From: Clostridium pasteurianum BC1
GTDB taxonomy: Bacteria > Bacillota > Clostridia > Clostridiales > Clostridiaceae
DNA length: 64,000 nucleotides
Direction of reading: 5' to 3'
Assembly: GCF_000389635.1 (NCBI RefSeq)
Contig: NC_021182.1
Span: 1,240,001 to 1,304,000, forward strand
Position numbers and translations under genes: made by a program. Below are positions 1-7,531 of the stretch, one piece after another. Each line of letters opens with the position of its first letter. The stretch's first letter is position 1. The notes beneath the pieces were generated by a model. It worked only from the letters and a program-made list of their open reading frames with translations, ran no database searches and had not been told where the DNA came from.

Positions 1-879
1 GAGTTCAATATAGAAAAGCTAAAAAAGGGAGAAATTACTCCAGTATTCTTTGGTAGTGCCCTGACAAATTTTGGCGTTAAACCCTTCCTGGAAGAATTTT
101 TAAAACTAACTCCACCACCCTTGGCTAGAGACTCTGATCAAGGTGAAATAGACGTATTTAGAAAGGATTTTTCAGCTTTTATATTTAAGATTCAGGCTAA
201 TATGAATAAAGCTCATAGAGATAGAATTGCATTTATGAGAATATGTTCTGGAGAATTCAAAAAGGGCATGGAGGTTTTCCATGTACAAAATGGAAATAAA
301 GTAAGACTCACTCAACCACAGCAATTTTTAGCACAGGATAGAGAAATAATTGATGAGGCATATGCTGGGGATATTATAGGTGTATTTGATCCTGGTATAT
401 TTAATATAGGTGATACTTTATGTGAAAGTGCTGATAAGTTTAAATTTGAAGGTATACCGACCTTTGCGCCAGAACATTTTGCAAGAGTTAGAACTGTGGA
501 TACCATGAAGAGAAAGCAATTTATAAAAGGCATAACTCAAATTTCACAGGAAGGTGCTATACAGGTATTCAAAGAAATAAATATCGGTGTAGAAGAGCTT
601 ATTGTGGGGGTTGTAGGTGTACTTCAATTTGAAGTGCTGGAATACAGATTAAAAAATGAATACAATGTAGATATAAAAATGGATAGATTGGGTTTTAAAA
701 ATATAAGATGGATAGAAAACAAGGACATAGATCCAAAGACTCTAGTTATAACTTCAGATTCAAAACTTGTGAAGGATTTAGATGACAGAAATTTATTACT
801 TTTCCAAAGTGATTGGTCTATAAGCTGGGCATTAGAGCACAATAAAGGATTAGTATTATCTGATATTTCTAAGTCATAA
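1..879 (+). CDS. prfC: Peptide chain release factor 3 (C-terminal part, 5' end outside window)
   Basis: The frame is open from base 1 and ends with TAA at 877-879, giving 292 residues. RF3 proteins are about 530 residues, so roughly the C-terminal 55% is present and the GTPase P-loop lies outside. RF3 is the cytosolic GTPase that removes RF1/RF2 from the ribosome after termination. Recognisable stretches are PVFFGSALTNFGV (end of the G domain), AHRDRIAFMRICSGEF (domain II barrel) and FEVLEYRLKNEYNV (C-terminal domain). A TTG at 121 is internal, not the start. A strong terminator follows. The assignment rests on family-typical sequence and I am confident of it. Confidence 0.93.
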   Translation, partial: EFNIEKLKKGEITPVFFGSALTNFGVKPFLEEFLKLTPPPLARDSDQGEIDVFRKDFSAFIFKIQANMNKAHRDRIAFMRICSGEFKKGMEVFHVQNGNKVRLTQPQQFLAQDREIIDEAYAGDIIGVFDPGIFNIGDTLCESADKFKFEGIPTFAPEHFARVRTVDTMKRKQFIKGITQISQEGAIQVFKEINIGVEELIVGVVGVLQFEVLEYRLKNEYNVDIKMDRLGFKNIRWIENKDIDPKTLVITSDSKLVKDLDDRNLLLFQSDWSISWALEHNKGLVLSDISKS

Positions 880-924
880 TTAAGGAATAGCTTGGTGATA
901 TTTAATTCATACTTGTAATGAAGT

Positions 925-976
925 AAACACTATCAAATCATTGAATTTCAGTGGATTTTGATAGTGTTTTTATTTT
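925..976 (+). terminator. Intrinsic terminator after prfC
   Basis: The stem AAACACTATCAAATC (925-939) pairs with GATTTTGATAGTGTTT (954-969), one base bulged, and runs into a T-rich tail. It lies 45 bases behind the prfC stop. Confidence 0.85.
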
Positions 977-1010
977 GATATAGTTTCTTTTATTTTATAG
1001 ATTAACACAA

Positions 1011-1257
1011 TTATCTTTTTCTATAAATGCAGTAGTATTTATCTATACTATTTCTGTAATAAAATTTGCTAAAACGATTTTTTAATGGTACTTCTAATTT
1101 AGCAAATAGAAAATTCACTAATTTAACAGTAATATAGGCAAGAAGCATTACTGAAATTGCATCAATAATCCAATGTATTTCTAGATACATTGTGGAATAT
1201 ATTACACTAAGGTAAAAGAAACCCCATACCCATTTAAATATTTTGTAGAAAATATTT
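1011..1257 (-). pseudogene. PAP2-type phosphatase remnant (C-terminal fragment)
   Basis: The reverse strand has an open stretch of about 81 codons ending in TAA (tta at 1011-1013) and closed upstream by a stop near 1258. No start codon with a ribosome site precedes it. The translation contains STMYLEIHWIIDAISVML, which resembles the last catalytic His/Asp motif and following membrane helix of PAP2-superfamily phosphatases. The rest of the protein (usually about 200 residues) is missing. I read it as a decayed gene remnant. The match is by eye, so the family call is moderate. Confidence 0.5.
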
Positions 1258-1286
1258 TAAGAATTAATTTAATATTGACAGGATTA

Positions 1287-1295
1287 TGGTATAAT
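1287..1295 (+). promoter_or_regulatory. Extended -10 promoter for the hemB leader
   Basis: TGGTATAAT (1287-1295) is a TGn-type extended -10. A TTGACA at 1275-1280 is too close to act as its -35, but it lies 17 bases from a weaker TACACT at 1298-1303, so two overlapping promoters are possible. The riboswitch aptamer begins about 35 bases downstream. Confidence 0.55.
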
Positions 1296-1329
1296 CGTAC
1301 ACTAAAATAAAGTTTAATAATAAATAAAG

Positions 1330-1548
1330 TACAGGTTTAATTACATTTAATTAATTAAAAGGGAATCAAGTGAAATTCTTGGACGGTCCCGCCACTGTAA
1401 TAGATGAATTTAAATACAATAAGGTATCTGAAAATAAATAACCAGTGAAAGATAAGGTTAGTTATTTTTTACGATGCCTAAACCACTGGGAAACTGGGAA
1501 GGTGTATTTTAAATAATGAGTCTTTAGTCAGGATACCTGCCTGTATTT
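1330..1548 (+). ncRNA. Cobalamin riboswitch (hemB leader)
   Basis: The core elements of the B12 aptamer appear in order: GGGAATCAAGTGAAATTC, then CCCGCCACTGTAATAG (1388-1403), CCACTGGGAAACTGGGAAGG (about 1483-1502), and the B12 box AGTCAGGATACCTGCC (1526-1541). Between the second and third elements the optional peripheral arm carries a 56-bp inverted-repeat element (1423-1478) that resembles the dispersed family D repeat. The aptamer is followed by a terminator at 1633-1673. By analogy with known switches, B12 should lower hemB transcription. Confidence 0.93.
1423..1478 (+). repeat. Family D palindromic element inside the riboswitch arm (D9)
   Basis: Its ends are GGTATC and GATGCC, and its left part reads GGTATCTGAAAATAAATA, 17 of 18 bases identical to the left end of the family D copy at 50968. 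AAATAAC at 1435-1441 pairs with GTTATTT further right, so the insert would fold as its own stem in the variable P-arm of the aptamer and spare the conserved core. Confidence 0.6.
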
Positions 1549-1577
1549 TTCGCCATGTCTCTACGAGTGATAGGAAG

Positions 1578-1673
1578 GTGTTAAGACGGAAATATATTTG
1601 TTAATATTTTCATATTAATAAATATATTATGGAATCCTTTTAACACTATTTGTTGAAGGGATTTATTTTTTAT
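1578..1673 (+). terminator. Riboswitch expression platform: terminator with candidate antiterminator
   Basis: AATCCTTTTAAC (1633-1644) pairs along all 12 bases (with G-U pairs) with GTTGAAGGGATT (1652-1663), followed by a T-rich tail to 1673. Upstream, GTGTTAA (1578-1584) is complementary to TTAACAC (1640-1646) inside the terminator's left arm and could form the competing antiterminator. Termination would occur about 160 bases before hemB. Confidence 0.8.
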
Positions 1674-1833
1674 GTAGCCAGTTAAAAAAATAAACTTTAC
1701 TATTGTTATAATATCAATAATAATAGCAAAACTTATTGTATATTAAATTTTCTAGTTGAAAGGATGGTGAAAACCGTTATAGTAAAATTTACCATATACT
1801 AGAATCAGGTAGACTTTATTTGGACGGGTGATT

Positions 1834-2802
1834 ATGTTTAGAAGACATAGAAGACTCAGAGAAAATTCAACCATTAGGAGTTTAGTGAGAGAAACAGTTT
1901 TAACTCCCAATGATTTTATTTACCCTATATTTGTAACAGAAGGTGAAAATATAAAAAAAGAAATAGAATCCATGCCGGATAATTATCATTGGTCGGTAGA
2001 TAGATTACACGAATTAGTTCAGCAGATATCAAAGGCTGGAGTAAAAGGCGTAATGGTCTTTGGATTGCCAGATCATAAAGATGAAATTGGAACTTCTGCT
2101 TTTGAAGAGGATGGAATAGTTCAAAAAGCAGTAAGAGAAATTAAGGAACTTGCCCCGGATTTACTGGTAATTACAGATGTATGTATGTGTGAATACACAA
2201 GTCATGGGCACTGTGGAATATTAAAGAATAAAAGAGTAGACAACGATGAAACTATAAAATATATAGCAGAAATTGCTTTATCCCATGCAAAGGCTGGTGC
2301 AGATATGGTAGCACCTTCCGATATGATGGATGGAAGGGTTCAGGCAATAAGAAATACTTTAGATGAAAATGGTTATAAAGATGTATCTATAATGGCCTAC
2401 AGTGCAAAGTATGCCTCTGCCTTCTTTGGTCCTTTTAGAGAAGCTGCAGATTCAGCACCGCAGTTTGGAGACAGAAAGGGCTATCAGATGGATCCTGCTA
2501 ATATTAGAGAGGCTATGCTTGAAATAGAGGATGACATAAATGAAGGTGCAGATATAATAATGGTAAAACCTGCAATGTCATATCTTGATGTAATAAGGTG
2601 GGCAAGAGATAAATTTAATTATCCTGTGGCTGCCTATAGCGTAAGTGGTGAGTATGCCATGATTAAGGCTGCTGGAAAGCTTGGAGTTATAGATGAAAAG
2701 GCTACAGCTATGGAGGTCTTGGTATCTCTAAAGAGAGCCGGTGCGGATATAATAATAACATATTTTGCACTGGATGCTTGTCACTGGCTGAGGGGGGAAT
2801 AG
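1834..2802 (+). CDS. hemB: Porphobilinogen synthase (delta-aminolevulinate dehydratase)
   Basis: HemB condenses two 5-aminolevulinate molecules to porphobilinogen, the common precursor of haem, sirohaem and B12. The product has 322 residues, normal for the family. The two active-site lysines are visible in [13 protein letters not shown] (K192) and [12 protein letters not shown] (K245, Schiff base). Cysteines at 117, 119 and 127 in [14 protein letters not shown] form the metal site of the zinc-type enzyme. I chose ATG 1834 because GGACGGG lies just upstream; a GTG two codons earlier (1828) is possible. The gene stands alone behind a cobalamin riboswitch and terminator, so its tetrapyrrole output appears dedicated to B12 here. 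Confidence 0.96.
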   Translation: MFRRHRRLRENSTIRSLVRETVLTPNDFIYPIFVTEGENIKKEIESMPDNYHWSVDRLHELVQQISKAGVKGVMVFGLPDHKDEIGTSAFEEDGIVQKAVREIKELAPDLLVITDVCMCEYTSHGHCGILKNKRVDNDETIKYIAEIALSHAKAGADMVAPSDMMDGRVQAIRNTLDENGYKDVSIMAYSAKYASAFFGPFREAADSAPQFGDRKGYQMDPANIREAMLEIEDDINEGADIIMVKPAMSYLDVIRWARDKFNYPVAAYSVSGEYAMIKAAGKLGVIDEKATAMEVLVSLKRAGADIIITYFALDACHWLRGE

Positions 2803-3034
2803 TTTTAAAATGAGTTTCAAAGCTTGGGTTTTGAATTATACTTAGAATATCCCTCGTTTCATAAAGAAAATCTAATTTTGGCTTTGTTTAAAATCCTATG
2901 ACTTTTAAACTCACTGCGTTCAGACAGTAAAAGTCACTTAACAGATTTTAAAACCGCCAAAATAAGATTTTCTAATTATTCACTCGAGGATATTTACAAT
3001 ACACTTCAAAACCCAATGAAACTCATTTTAAAAC
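2803..3034. repeat. Family C: ~232-bp imperfect palindrome
   Basis: The left arm starts at GTTTTAAAATGAGTTTC (2803) directly behind the hemB stop. The right arm ends with its complement at about 3034 (GAAACTCATTTTAAAAC). Matching blocks continue inward: TTGGGTTTTGAA against TTCAAAACCCAA, AATATCC/GGATATT, AGAAAATCT/AGATTTTCT, ATTTTGGC/GCCAAAAT, and ACTTTTA/TAAAAGT near the centre. The arms are about 80% complementary by eye. It may act as the hemB terminator or be a MITE-like insertion. No coding potential was seen. Confidence 0.8.
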
Positions 3035-3081
3035 AGTGATGTAAGAAAAGGTATAGTGTGAATTTTTTATTTTAGATAACC

Positions 3082-3191
3082 ACTTCCAAGCTTTAGATAT
3101 AAAAAAATATGTCTGAAGCTTAGAAGTCTGTTTATATTGATTACTTGAAGTTACAGGATATTCAAAAACTACATCGAAATGTAGTTTTGAA
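3082..3191. repeat. Two consecutive hairpins downstream of family C
   Basis: The first inverted repeat spans 3082-3127 (ACTTCCAAGCTT...AAGCTTAGAAGT with an A-rich loop). The second spans 3161-3191 (TTCAAAAACTACAT, loop CGAA, ATGTAGTTTTGAA). Together with the palindrome at 2803-3034 they fill the gap between hemB and the next gene. A 66-codon reverse ORF across this stretch looks like a by-product of the hairpins. Confidence 0.6.
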
Positions 3192-3287
3192 TTAAGTTCA
3201 TGTAAAATAATTTTGAAGTGCAAACAAAAGACATCTCAAATTCATTTACTTAATAATACGGTATTTAAAATATTTCTTATAATATGA

Positions 3288-3752
3288 TTATGATGATTTT
3301 AAATATTTATAGCTGTGCCAACTATTCACAAAATGGCCAATAGAGAGGAAAGCAACTCCAATTCCTAACCAAATGGATTTCCCTAAAATAGCAGCAAATC
3401 CAAATGCACAAACAGGAAAAATAGCCATGGGAATTGGAATAAAAATAAGTGGCTTCCACAGTAATGAGTAATCATGTCCTTTTAACACATATCGGATCCA
3501 TAAGAAGTAGTACACTATAATACAGAACAGCATAAGTACAGCCCAAACATTTATGCTTAAATTTTGAAAATTGTCTTTTGAAATCACAAGAAGAATAATG
3601 CAACCAACTTGTCCAATTCTTTCTAAAATCGTGAATACTATACCTGCATCTTTTGAATCCACAGGAGCATTTCTAGGTGGAAACTTTACTGCCAAAAAGT
3701 TTGGTGCAAATATTATGATAGCAATCAGTGTTCCTATAAGTGAAAATCCCAT
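3288..3752 (-). CDS. Small polytopic membrane protein, function unknown
   Basis: This 154-residue protein has about four or five hydrophobic segments (roughly residues 1-22, 45-62, 66-86, 96-115 and 122-141), with a conserved-looking NAPVDSKDAG stretch in the first polar loop. An AGGAGG ribosome site (3755-3761, reverse strand) precedes ATG 3752 at good spacing, which supports a real gene. I recognise no family motif and give no function. Its only coding neighbours are hemB (same side, convergent) and the divergent iron permease, so context does not help. Confidence 0.8.
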   Translation of the reverse strand: MGFSLIGTLIAIIIFAPNFLAVKFPPRNAPVDSKDAGIVFTILERIGQVGCIILLVISKDNFQNLSINVWAVLMLFCIIVYYFLWIRYVLKGHDYSLLWKPLIFIPIPMAIFPVCAFGFAAILGKSIWLGIGVAFLSIGHFVNSWHSYKYLKSS

Positions 3753-4096
3753 TTCTTTTCCTCCTGTTATATAAATAATATTTACTTTAATAATATCATA
3801 AATACCATATCATTCAATTTTCAAAGTACAATTTTGTATAGCTAGCTAGTTTGATTAATAATCACTTTTTGAATAGACTTTTTTACAAAGCTGCAAGGAG
3901 AATATCATTTTAATGAATTATTTAAAGAAGAATTTGTAAAGTAAAACATTTAGTAGCTAGATTTAATTATTTTTTAATACTAAACCTTTTATTTTTGCAC
4001 TTTTGCATATTGTTATATTTTGATAAATAAAAATAATTATTACCATTTAACTTAGCAATGTAAAAAATTTTATTATAAAGATTATTATTAAATATA

Positions 4097-4125
4097 TTGA
4101 CAGTAAGTAATATTTCTAATAATAT
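4097..4125 (+). promoter_or_regulatory. Sigma-A promoter of the iron uptake operon
   Basis: TTGACA (4097-4102), a 17-base spacer and TAATAT (4120-4125). The Fur-like box begins four bases downstream. Confidence 0.75.
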
Positions 4126-4128
4126 ATT

Positions 4129-4147
4129 AATGATACTAATTATCATT
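4129..4147 (+). promoter_or_regulatory. Fur box
   Basis: AATGATACTAATTATCATT is a 19-bp inverted repeat (AATGATA / TATCATT, 5-base centre) matching the classic Fur operator pattern. It sits on the expected transcription start, so iron-loaded Fur would block the FTR1-type permease gene. Confidence 0.8.
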
Positions 4148-4202
4148 TTCAAGAGAAATGGATTTTCAATATTTAAAATACATATTAAGGAGTTGATGAC
4201 AC

Positions 4203-5663
4203 TTGAAAAAAATAATAACTTTACTCACTGTGCTGTTAATATTGTTTATTATGCCAGTTACTGCTTTTGCTGCCGATGTAAGCAAAAGTCTTGTGGAGGC
4301 AAATAAATTGGTGAATAAAGCACAGGAACTTGTTCAAGCAGGAGATATAGACAAAGGAAAGGCAGAATACGATGCATATAATAAAGCTTGGCTGGAACTT
4401 GAAGATGGGGTTAAAAGCCAATCCAAACTAGCTTATGGGGATATAGAGGAAAAAATGGGAATGGTGCAGTTTTTATTCTCTCAAAATCCTGTTCAGAAGG
4501 ATAAGGTTGTTGAAGCATTAGTTGACTTAAAGGGAACTAATGAAAAATTTATTAATGGTAAATATGAAAATCAAATATCTAATAAAAATGATAAAAATGT
4601 CACAGTTAAGGACTTATTAAATATTTTGGGAAAAGCTAAAGAGCAGATAAAAAATGGTGACAATGGAGCCGCATTGCAATCTATGAATGAATTTAGTTCA
4701 TCCTGGTTGGATGTTGAAGGAGTTATACTTACAAAATCACAGAAAATATACAGCGATGCAGAAAAGGACATGGTCACAGCTAAAGCCTATCTTTCAATGA
4801 AACCTGCACAGACCTTTAAGGCTGAAATGGTTATTGATAGAATGTACAATTACCTATCCACTGTGGAGGGTAAAAATTCATATGGAATAATGGATGTTAT
4901 AACAATAATTCTTAGAGAAGGAATTGAAGCATTATTAGTTGTTATTGCCTTGCTTGGATTCATTAAAAAATCCGGACATGAAGATAAAAAAGGATGGATT
5001 TTTGGTGGAGTAGGTGTTGGATTAATCGTAAGTATTATATTAGCAATAATTATTAAGGTATTATTTACATCCGGAACCTTTGGGAATAATAATTTTTTAA
5101 TAGCTGGATGGACAGGTGTTTTTGCAGCAGTAATGCTGATTTATGTGAGTTACTGGCTTCATAGCAAATCAAGTGCAAAACAGTGGAATGATTATATTAA
5201 AAATAAGAGTACCCAGGCAATTGCCACAGGAAGTCTGTTTTCTCTTGGACTTTTAGCATTTCTTGCAGTTTTTCGTGAGGGAACAGAAACTGTACTGTTT
5301 TATATAGGAATGGCATCATCTATTAGTTTAACTACATTGATATCAGGAATAGTATTAGGTGCTTTAATATTAGTGGCTATAGCATTCTTAATATTAAAAG
5401 TAGGATTAAAGATTCCAATGAGACCATTTTTTATTGTTTCAAGCTTATTAGTATTTTATTTAGGAATAAAATTTACGGGTATGGGCATTAATGGATTGCA
5501 AATAGCAGGAATATTACCAACAACTACCAATGATGTTTTGCCAACTATAGATTGGCTTGGTGTCTATCCATCTCTTCAAAGCTTAATTCCACAATTAATT
5601 TTAATAGTGTTAGCTATTGCAATGGTAGCTTGGAGATATATTAAGGCATCTTCAAAGAAATAA
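4203..5663 (+). CDS. FTR1/EfeU-type high-affinity iron permease with extracellular N-terminal domain
   Basis: This 486-residue protein has a signal peptide (1-23, cleavage near AFA-AD), an extracellular region of about 200 residues, and a C-terminal FTR1 membrane domain. Two REGxE iron-ligand motifs are present: LREGIEALL (238-242) and FREGTETVL (358-362). The extracellular part holds two related units (about 36-110 and 141-218) resembling the lipoprotein encoded just downstream. The start is TTG 4203, ten bases behind AAGGAG; the ATG at 4196 is out of frame. A Fur box and promoter precede it. It is likely an iron importer of the plasma membrane, co-transcribed with the lipoprotein. Confidence 0.9.
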   Translation: MKKIITLLTVLLILFIMPVTAFAADVSKSLVEANKLVNKAQELVQAGDIDKGKAEYDAYNKAWLELEDGVKSQSKLAYGDIEEKMGMVQFLFSQNPVQKDKVVEALVDLKGTNEKFINGKYENQISNKNDKNVTVKDLLNILGKAKEQIKNGDNGAALQSMNEFSSSWLDVEGVILTKSQKIYSDAEKDMVTAKAYLSMKPAQTFKAEMVIDRMYNYLSTVEGKNSYGIMDVITIILREGIEALLVVIALLGFIKKSGHEDKKGWIFGGVGVGLIVSIILAIIIKVLFTSGTFGNNNFLIAGWTGVFAAVMLIYVSYWLHSKSSAKQWNDYIKNKSTQAIATGSLFSLGLLAFLAVFREGTETVLFYIGMASSISLTTLISGIVLGALILVAIAFLILKVGLKIPMRPFFIVSSLLVFYLGIKFTGMGINGLQIAGILPTTTNDVLPTIDWLGVYPSLQSLIPQLILIVLAIAMVAWRYIKASSKK

Positions 5664-5691
5664 TGTATAGATTATTAGGGGGTTTTTCAAA

Positions 5692-6120
5692 ATGATGAAT
5701 TTAAAAAAAATATTTGCAGCAACAACAATAACAGCACTTTTACTAACTGGATGCAGTTCTAATGCAGGAGCACCTAAAACTCAAAATACAGAACAAAATG
5801 AATCTGCTGCTAAAGGTGAAAAAACATTAAGTATAGCTGAAGGTTCTAAAAATATGAAAGATGTTTTAAAGGATATGAAATCAAAACTTGAGAATAAAGA
5901 TGAGGAAGGCGCTGTAAATGCATCTGCAGGACTTGAGGATAACTGGAAGGTATTTGAAGATAACGTTAAAGATAAAAATAAGGAATTGTATGAAAAAGTA
6001 GAACAGCCGCTACATACAATAAATGCAGCAGTAAAAATAAAACCACTTGATACTAAGACTTTGATTGATGCCATTGATGTTTTAGATAAACAGCTTGATG
6101 AAGTGGGAAAATTGAAATAG
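5692..6120 (+). CDS. Iron-permease-associated lipoprotein (EfeO/FTR1 N-domain-like)
   Basis: This 142-residue protein has a lipoprotein signal: KK, a hydrophobic core, then the lipobox LLTGC with Cys21. A low-complexity linker follows to about residue 48. The rest (about 50-140) is one all-helical unit whose pattern NWKVFEDNVKDKNKELYEKVE parallels the two extracellular units of the upstream permease (AWLELEDGVKSQSKLAYGDIE). It lies 28 bases after the permease behind a GGGGG-type site and is probably in the same Fur-controlled operon. It likely binds iron or assists the permease outside the membrane. The function is inferred from this similarity and context. Confidence 0.82.
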   Translation: MMNLKKIFAATTITALLLTGCSSNAGAPKTQNTEQNESAAKGEKTLSIAEGSKNMKDVLKDMKSKLENKDEEGAVNASAGLEDNWKVFEDNVKDKNKELYEKVEQPLHTINAAVKIKPLDTKTLIDAIDVLDKQLDEVGKLK

Positions 6121-6166
6121 AGTATTCTATACAATTAATTACTGGAGTATTTTTTACTACATGTAT

Positions 6167-6175
6167 TGCTATAAT
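6167..6175 (+). promoter_or_regulatory. Extended -10 promoter of the cob operon
   Basis: TGCTATAAT (6167-6175) is an extended -10 with no clear -35. The riboswitch aptamer begins about 35 bases downstream. Confidence 0.55.
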
Positions 6176-6207
6176 ATTCATTATGATATAAACTAAAGTA
6201 GAAAATT

Positions 6208-6396
6208 TAATAGAAGCTTAGGTGCCTTGCAAAAAGGTGAAAAGGGAATGCGGTTGAAGTCCGCAGCAGCCCCCGCTACTGTAAATGAGGACGAACCTTA
6301 ATATGCCACTCAATGATTTCGTATGGAGTATATACTAAAATTATATGGGGAAGGCTAAGGTTAGGATGATACATAAGTCAGGAGACCTGCCTAAGT
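6208..6396 (+). ncRNA. Cobalamin riboswitch (cbiK/cob operon leader)
   Basis: Aptamer elements in order: GGTGCC, AAAAGGGAATGCGGTTGAAG, TCCGCAGCAGCCCCCGCTAC followed by TGTAA, GGGGAAGGC (about 6347-6355) and the B12 box AAGTCAGGAGACCTGCC (about 6375-6391). It matches the family consensus better than the hemB copy. Unusually, the terminator is more than 200 bases downstream (6609-6648), with a family A repeat in between. It should repress the large cob block when B12 is plentiful. Confidence 0.95.
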
Positions 6397-6401
6397 TGTA
6401 A

Positions 6402-6535
6402 TTTGTCCGAGGACTACCCGCTCTAATACTCCCATCGCACTCTGTGGAAGTGGGAGTAAAGAGCGGCTACGTCCCTGGATAACGATTTCTAAGCATCAGA
6501 TGGGATAAAAACTCCACCTGATGCCAAGAACTCTG
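6402..6535 (+). repeat. Family A two-hairpin element, copy A1 (divergent)
   Basis: It has the same architecture as the copies at 18401 and 31638: entry TTTGTCCGAGGACTA, hairpin 1 (CCGCTCT...AGAGCGG with inner ACTCCCA/TGGGAGT), the conserved linker ACGTCCCTGGATAA, then hairpin 2 (GCATCAGATGGGA...TCCACCTGATGC). Sequence identity to the others is low in the stems and high in the linker, so base pairing is conserved rather than sequence. It lies between the riboswitch aptamer and its terminator. Confidence 0.7.
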
Positions 6536-6608
6536 TTTATAAAGCTTTCGGAGGGGAAGATCTTTTGGTGATAAAAATTTCTGATAATTTGTGAATTTTT
6601 TATTTTAG

Positions 6609-6648
6609 AAGGTAGTGCTACTGAAAGCACTACCTTTTTTATTTTTTA
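6609..6648 (+). terminator. Leader terminator just before cbiK
   Basis: AAGGTAGTGCT (6609-6619) pairs perfectly with AGCACTACCTT (6626-6636), loop ACTGAA, followed by a long T run. It ends 35 bases before the cbiK start and is the likely output of the riboswitch. Confidence 0.88.
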
Positions 6649-6683
6649 CAAACTTGCAGCTATTTTGATTGGAGGAAAAGTGT

Positions 6684-7529
6684 TTGCATAAGAAAAAGGA
6701 TAAGGTGATACTTGTAGTAAGTTTTGGAACTACTTATGGGGAAACTAGAAAATTAACTATAGACAGCATTGAACAGTGCATACAGGATAGGTTTAAGGAC
6801 TATGATATGAAGAGGGCATTCACTTCTCATATGATAATTAAAGTACTTAGGGAAAGAGATAGATATATTGTAGATACGCCAGAAGAAGCTTTAGAAAAGA
6901 TAGCTGAGGAAGGCTACAAAGAAGTTATTGTTCAGTCCCTTCATATAATGCCTGGAGAGGAATATGAGTATGTAGAAAGGGTAGTGGAAAGCTACAGACA
7001 AAAGGATGTATTTAATAAAATTGAGTTAGGAAGACCTATACTTTATTTTAAGGGAGATGGTGAACAGCTTCAGGATGATTATTTAATGGCTATGGAAGCT
7101 ATAAAGCTTCAGCTGCCTGAAACAGGTTCAGTAGTGTTTATGGGGCATGGAACAACTCATCCTGCAAATGCCTGCTATTCCTGTCTTCAGATGGTCCTTA
7201 GAGATCACCAGATAAATAATGTATATATTGGAACGGTGGAAGGTTATCCTTCGCTGGACAATATTATAAACACACTAAAAAGAGATAAGGTAGAAGAAAT
7301 TACGTTAATGCCTCTTATGGTGGTAGCTGGAGATCACTGTAATAATGACATGGCTTCAGATGAAGAGGATTCATGGAAAAAGATTCTTGAAAAAGAGGAC
7401 TTTAAGGTTAATTTATATATGCATGGTATGGGAGAAAATCCTTTATTTAGAAAGATATTTGTAAACCATGTAGAAGACACTATTATAGGTAAATATAAAA
7501 ATATGGGAAGAACTAAAAAGGGGATTTAA
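6684..7529 (+). CDS. cbiK: Sirohydrochlorin cobaltochelatase (anaerobic, class II)
   Basis: CbiK inserts cobalt into sirohydrochlorin, the first committed step of anaerobic B12 synthesis. The product has 281 residues, normal for CbiK. The N-terminus [16 protein letters not shown] is typical. Metal-site histidines are in [16 protein letters not shown] (about 150-165) and [18 protein letters not shown] (about 213-230). I chose TTG 6684 because GGAGGAAAA (6671-6679) lies seven bases upstream; an in-frame TTG at 6669 overlaps that ribosome site and is unlikely. It is the first gene of the riboswitch-controlled block, two bases before cobQ. Confidence 0.95.
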   Translation: MHKKKDKVILVVSFGTTYGETRKLTIDSIEQCIQDRFKDYDMKRAFTSHMIIKVLRERDRYIVDTPEEALEKIAEEGYKEVIVQSLHIMPGEEYEYVERVVESYRQKDVFNKIELGRPILYFKGDGEQLQDDYLMAMEAIKLQLPETGSVVFMGHGTTHPANACYSCLQMVLRDHQINNVYIGTVEGYPSLDNIINTLKRDKVEEITLMPLMVVAGDHCNNDMASDEEDSWKKILEKEDFKVNLYMHGMGENPLFRKIFVNHVEDTIIGKYKNMGRTKKGI

Positions 7530-7531
7530 AT

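Noticed and set aside
3023-3223. 66-codon reverse ORF starting MHFKIILHELNSK
   Set aside because: It spans two hairpins and has no ribosome site; the amino-acid mix is what AT-rich palindromes give by chance.
4097-4306. 69-codon forward ORF overlapping the iron permease start
   Set aside because: It begins within the promoter and Fur box and runs through the signal-peptide coding region in another frame.
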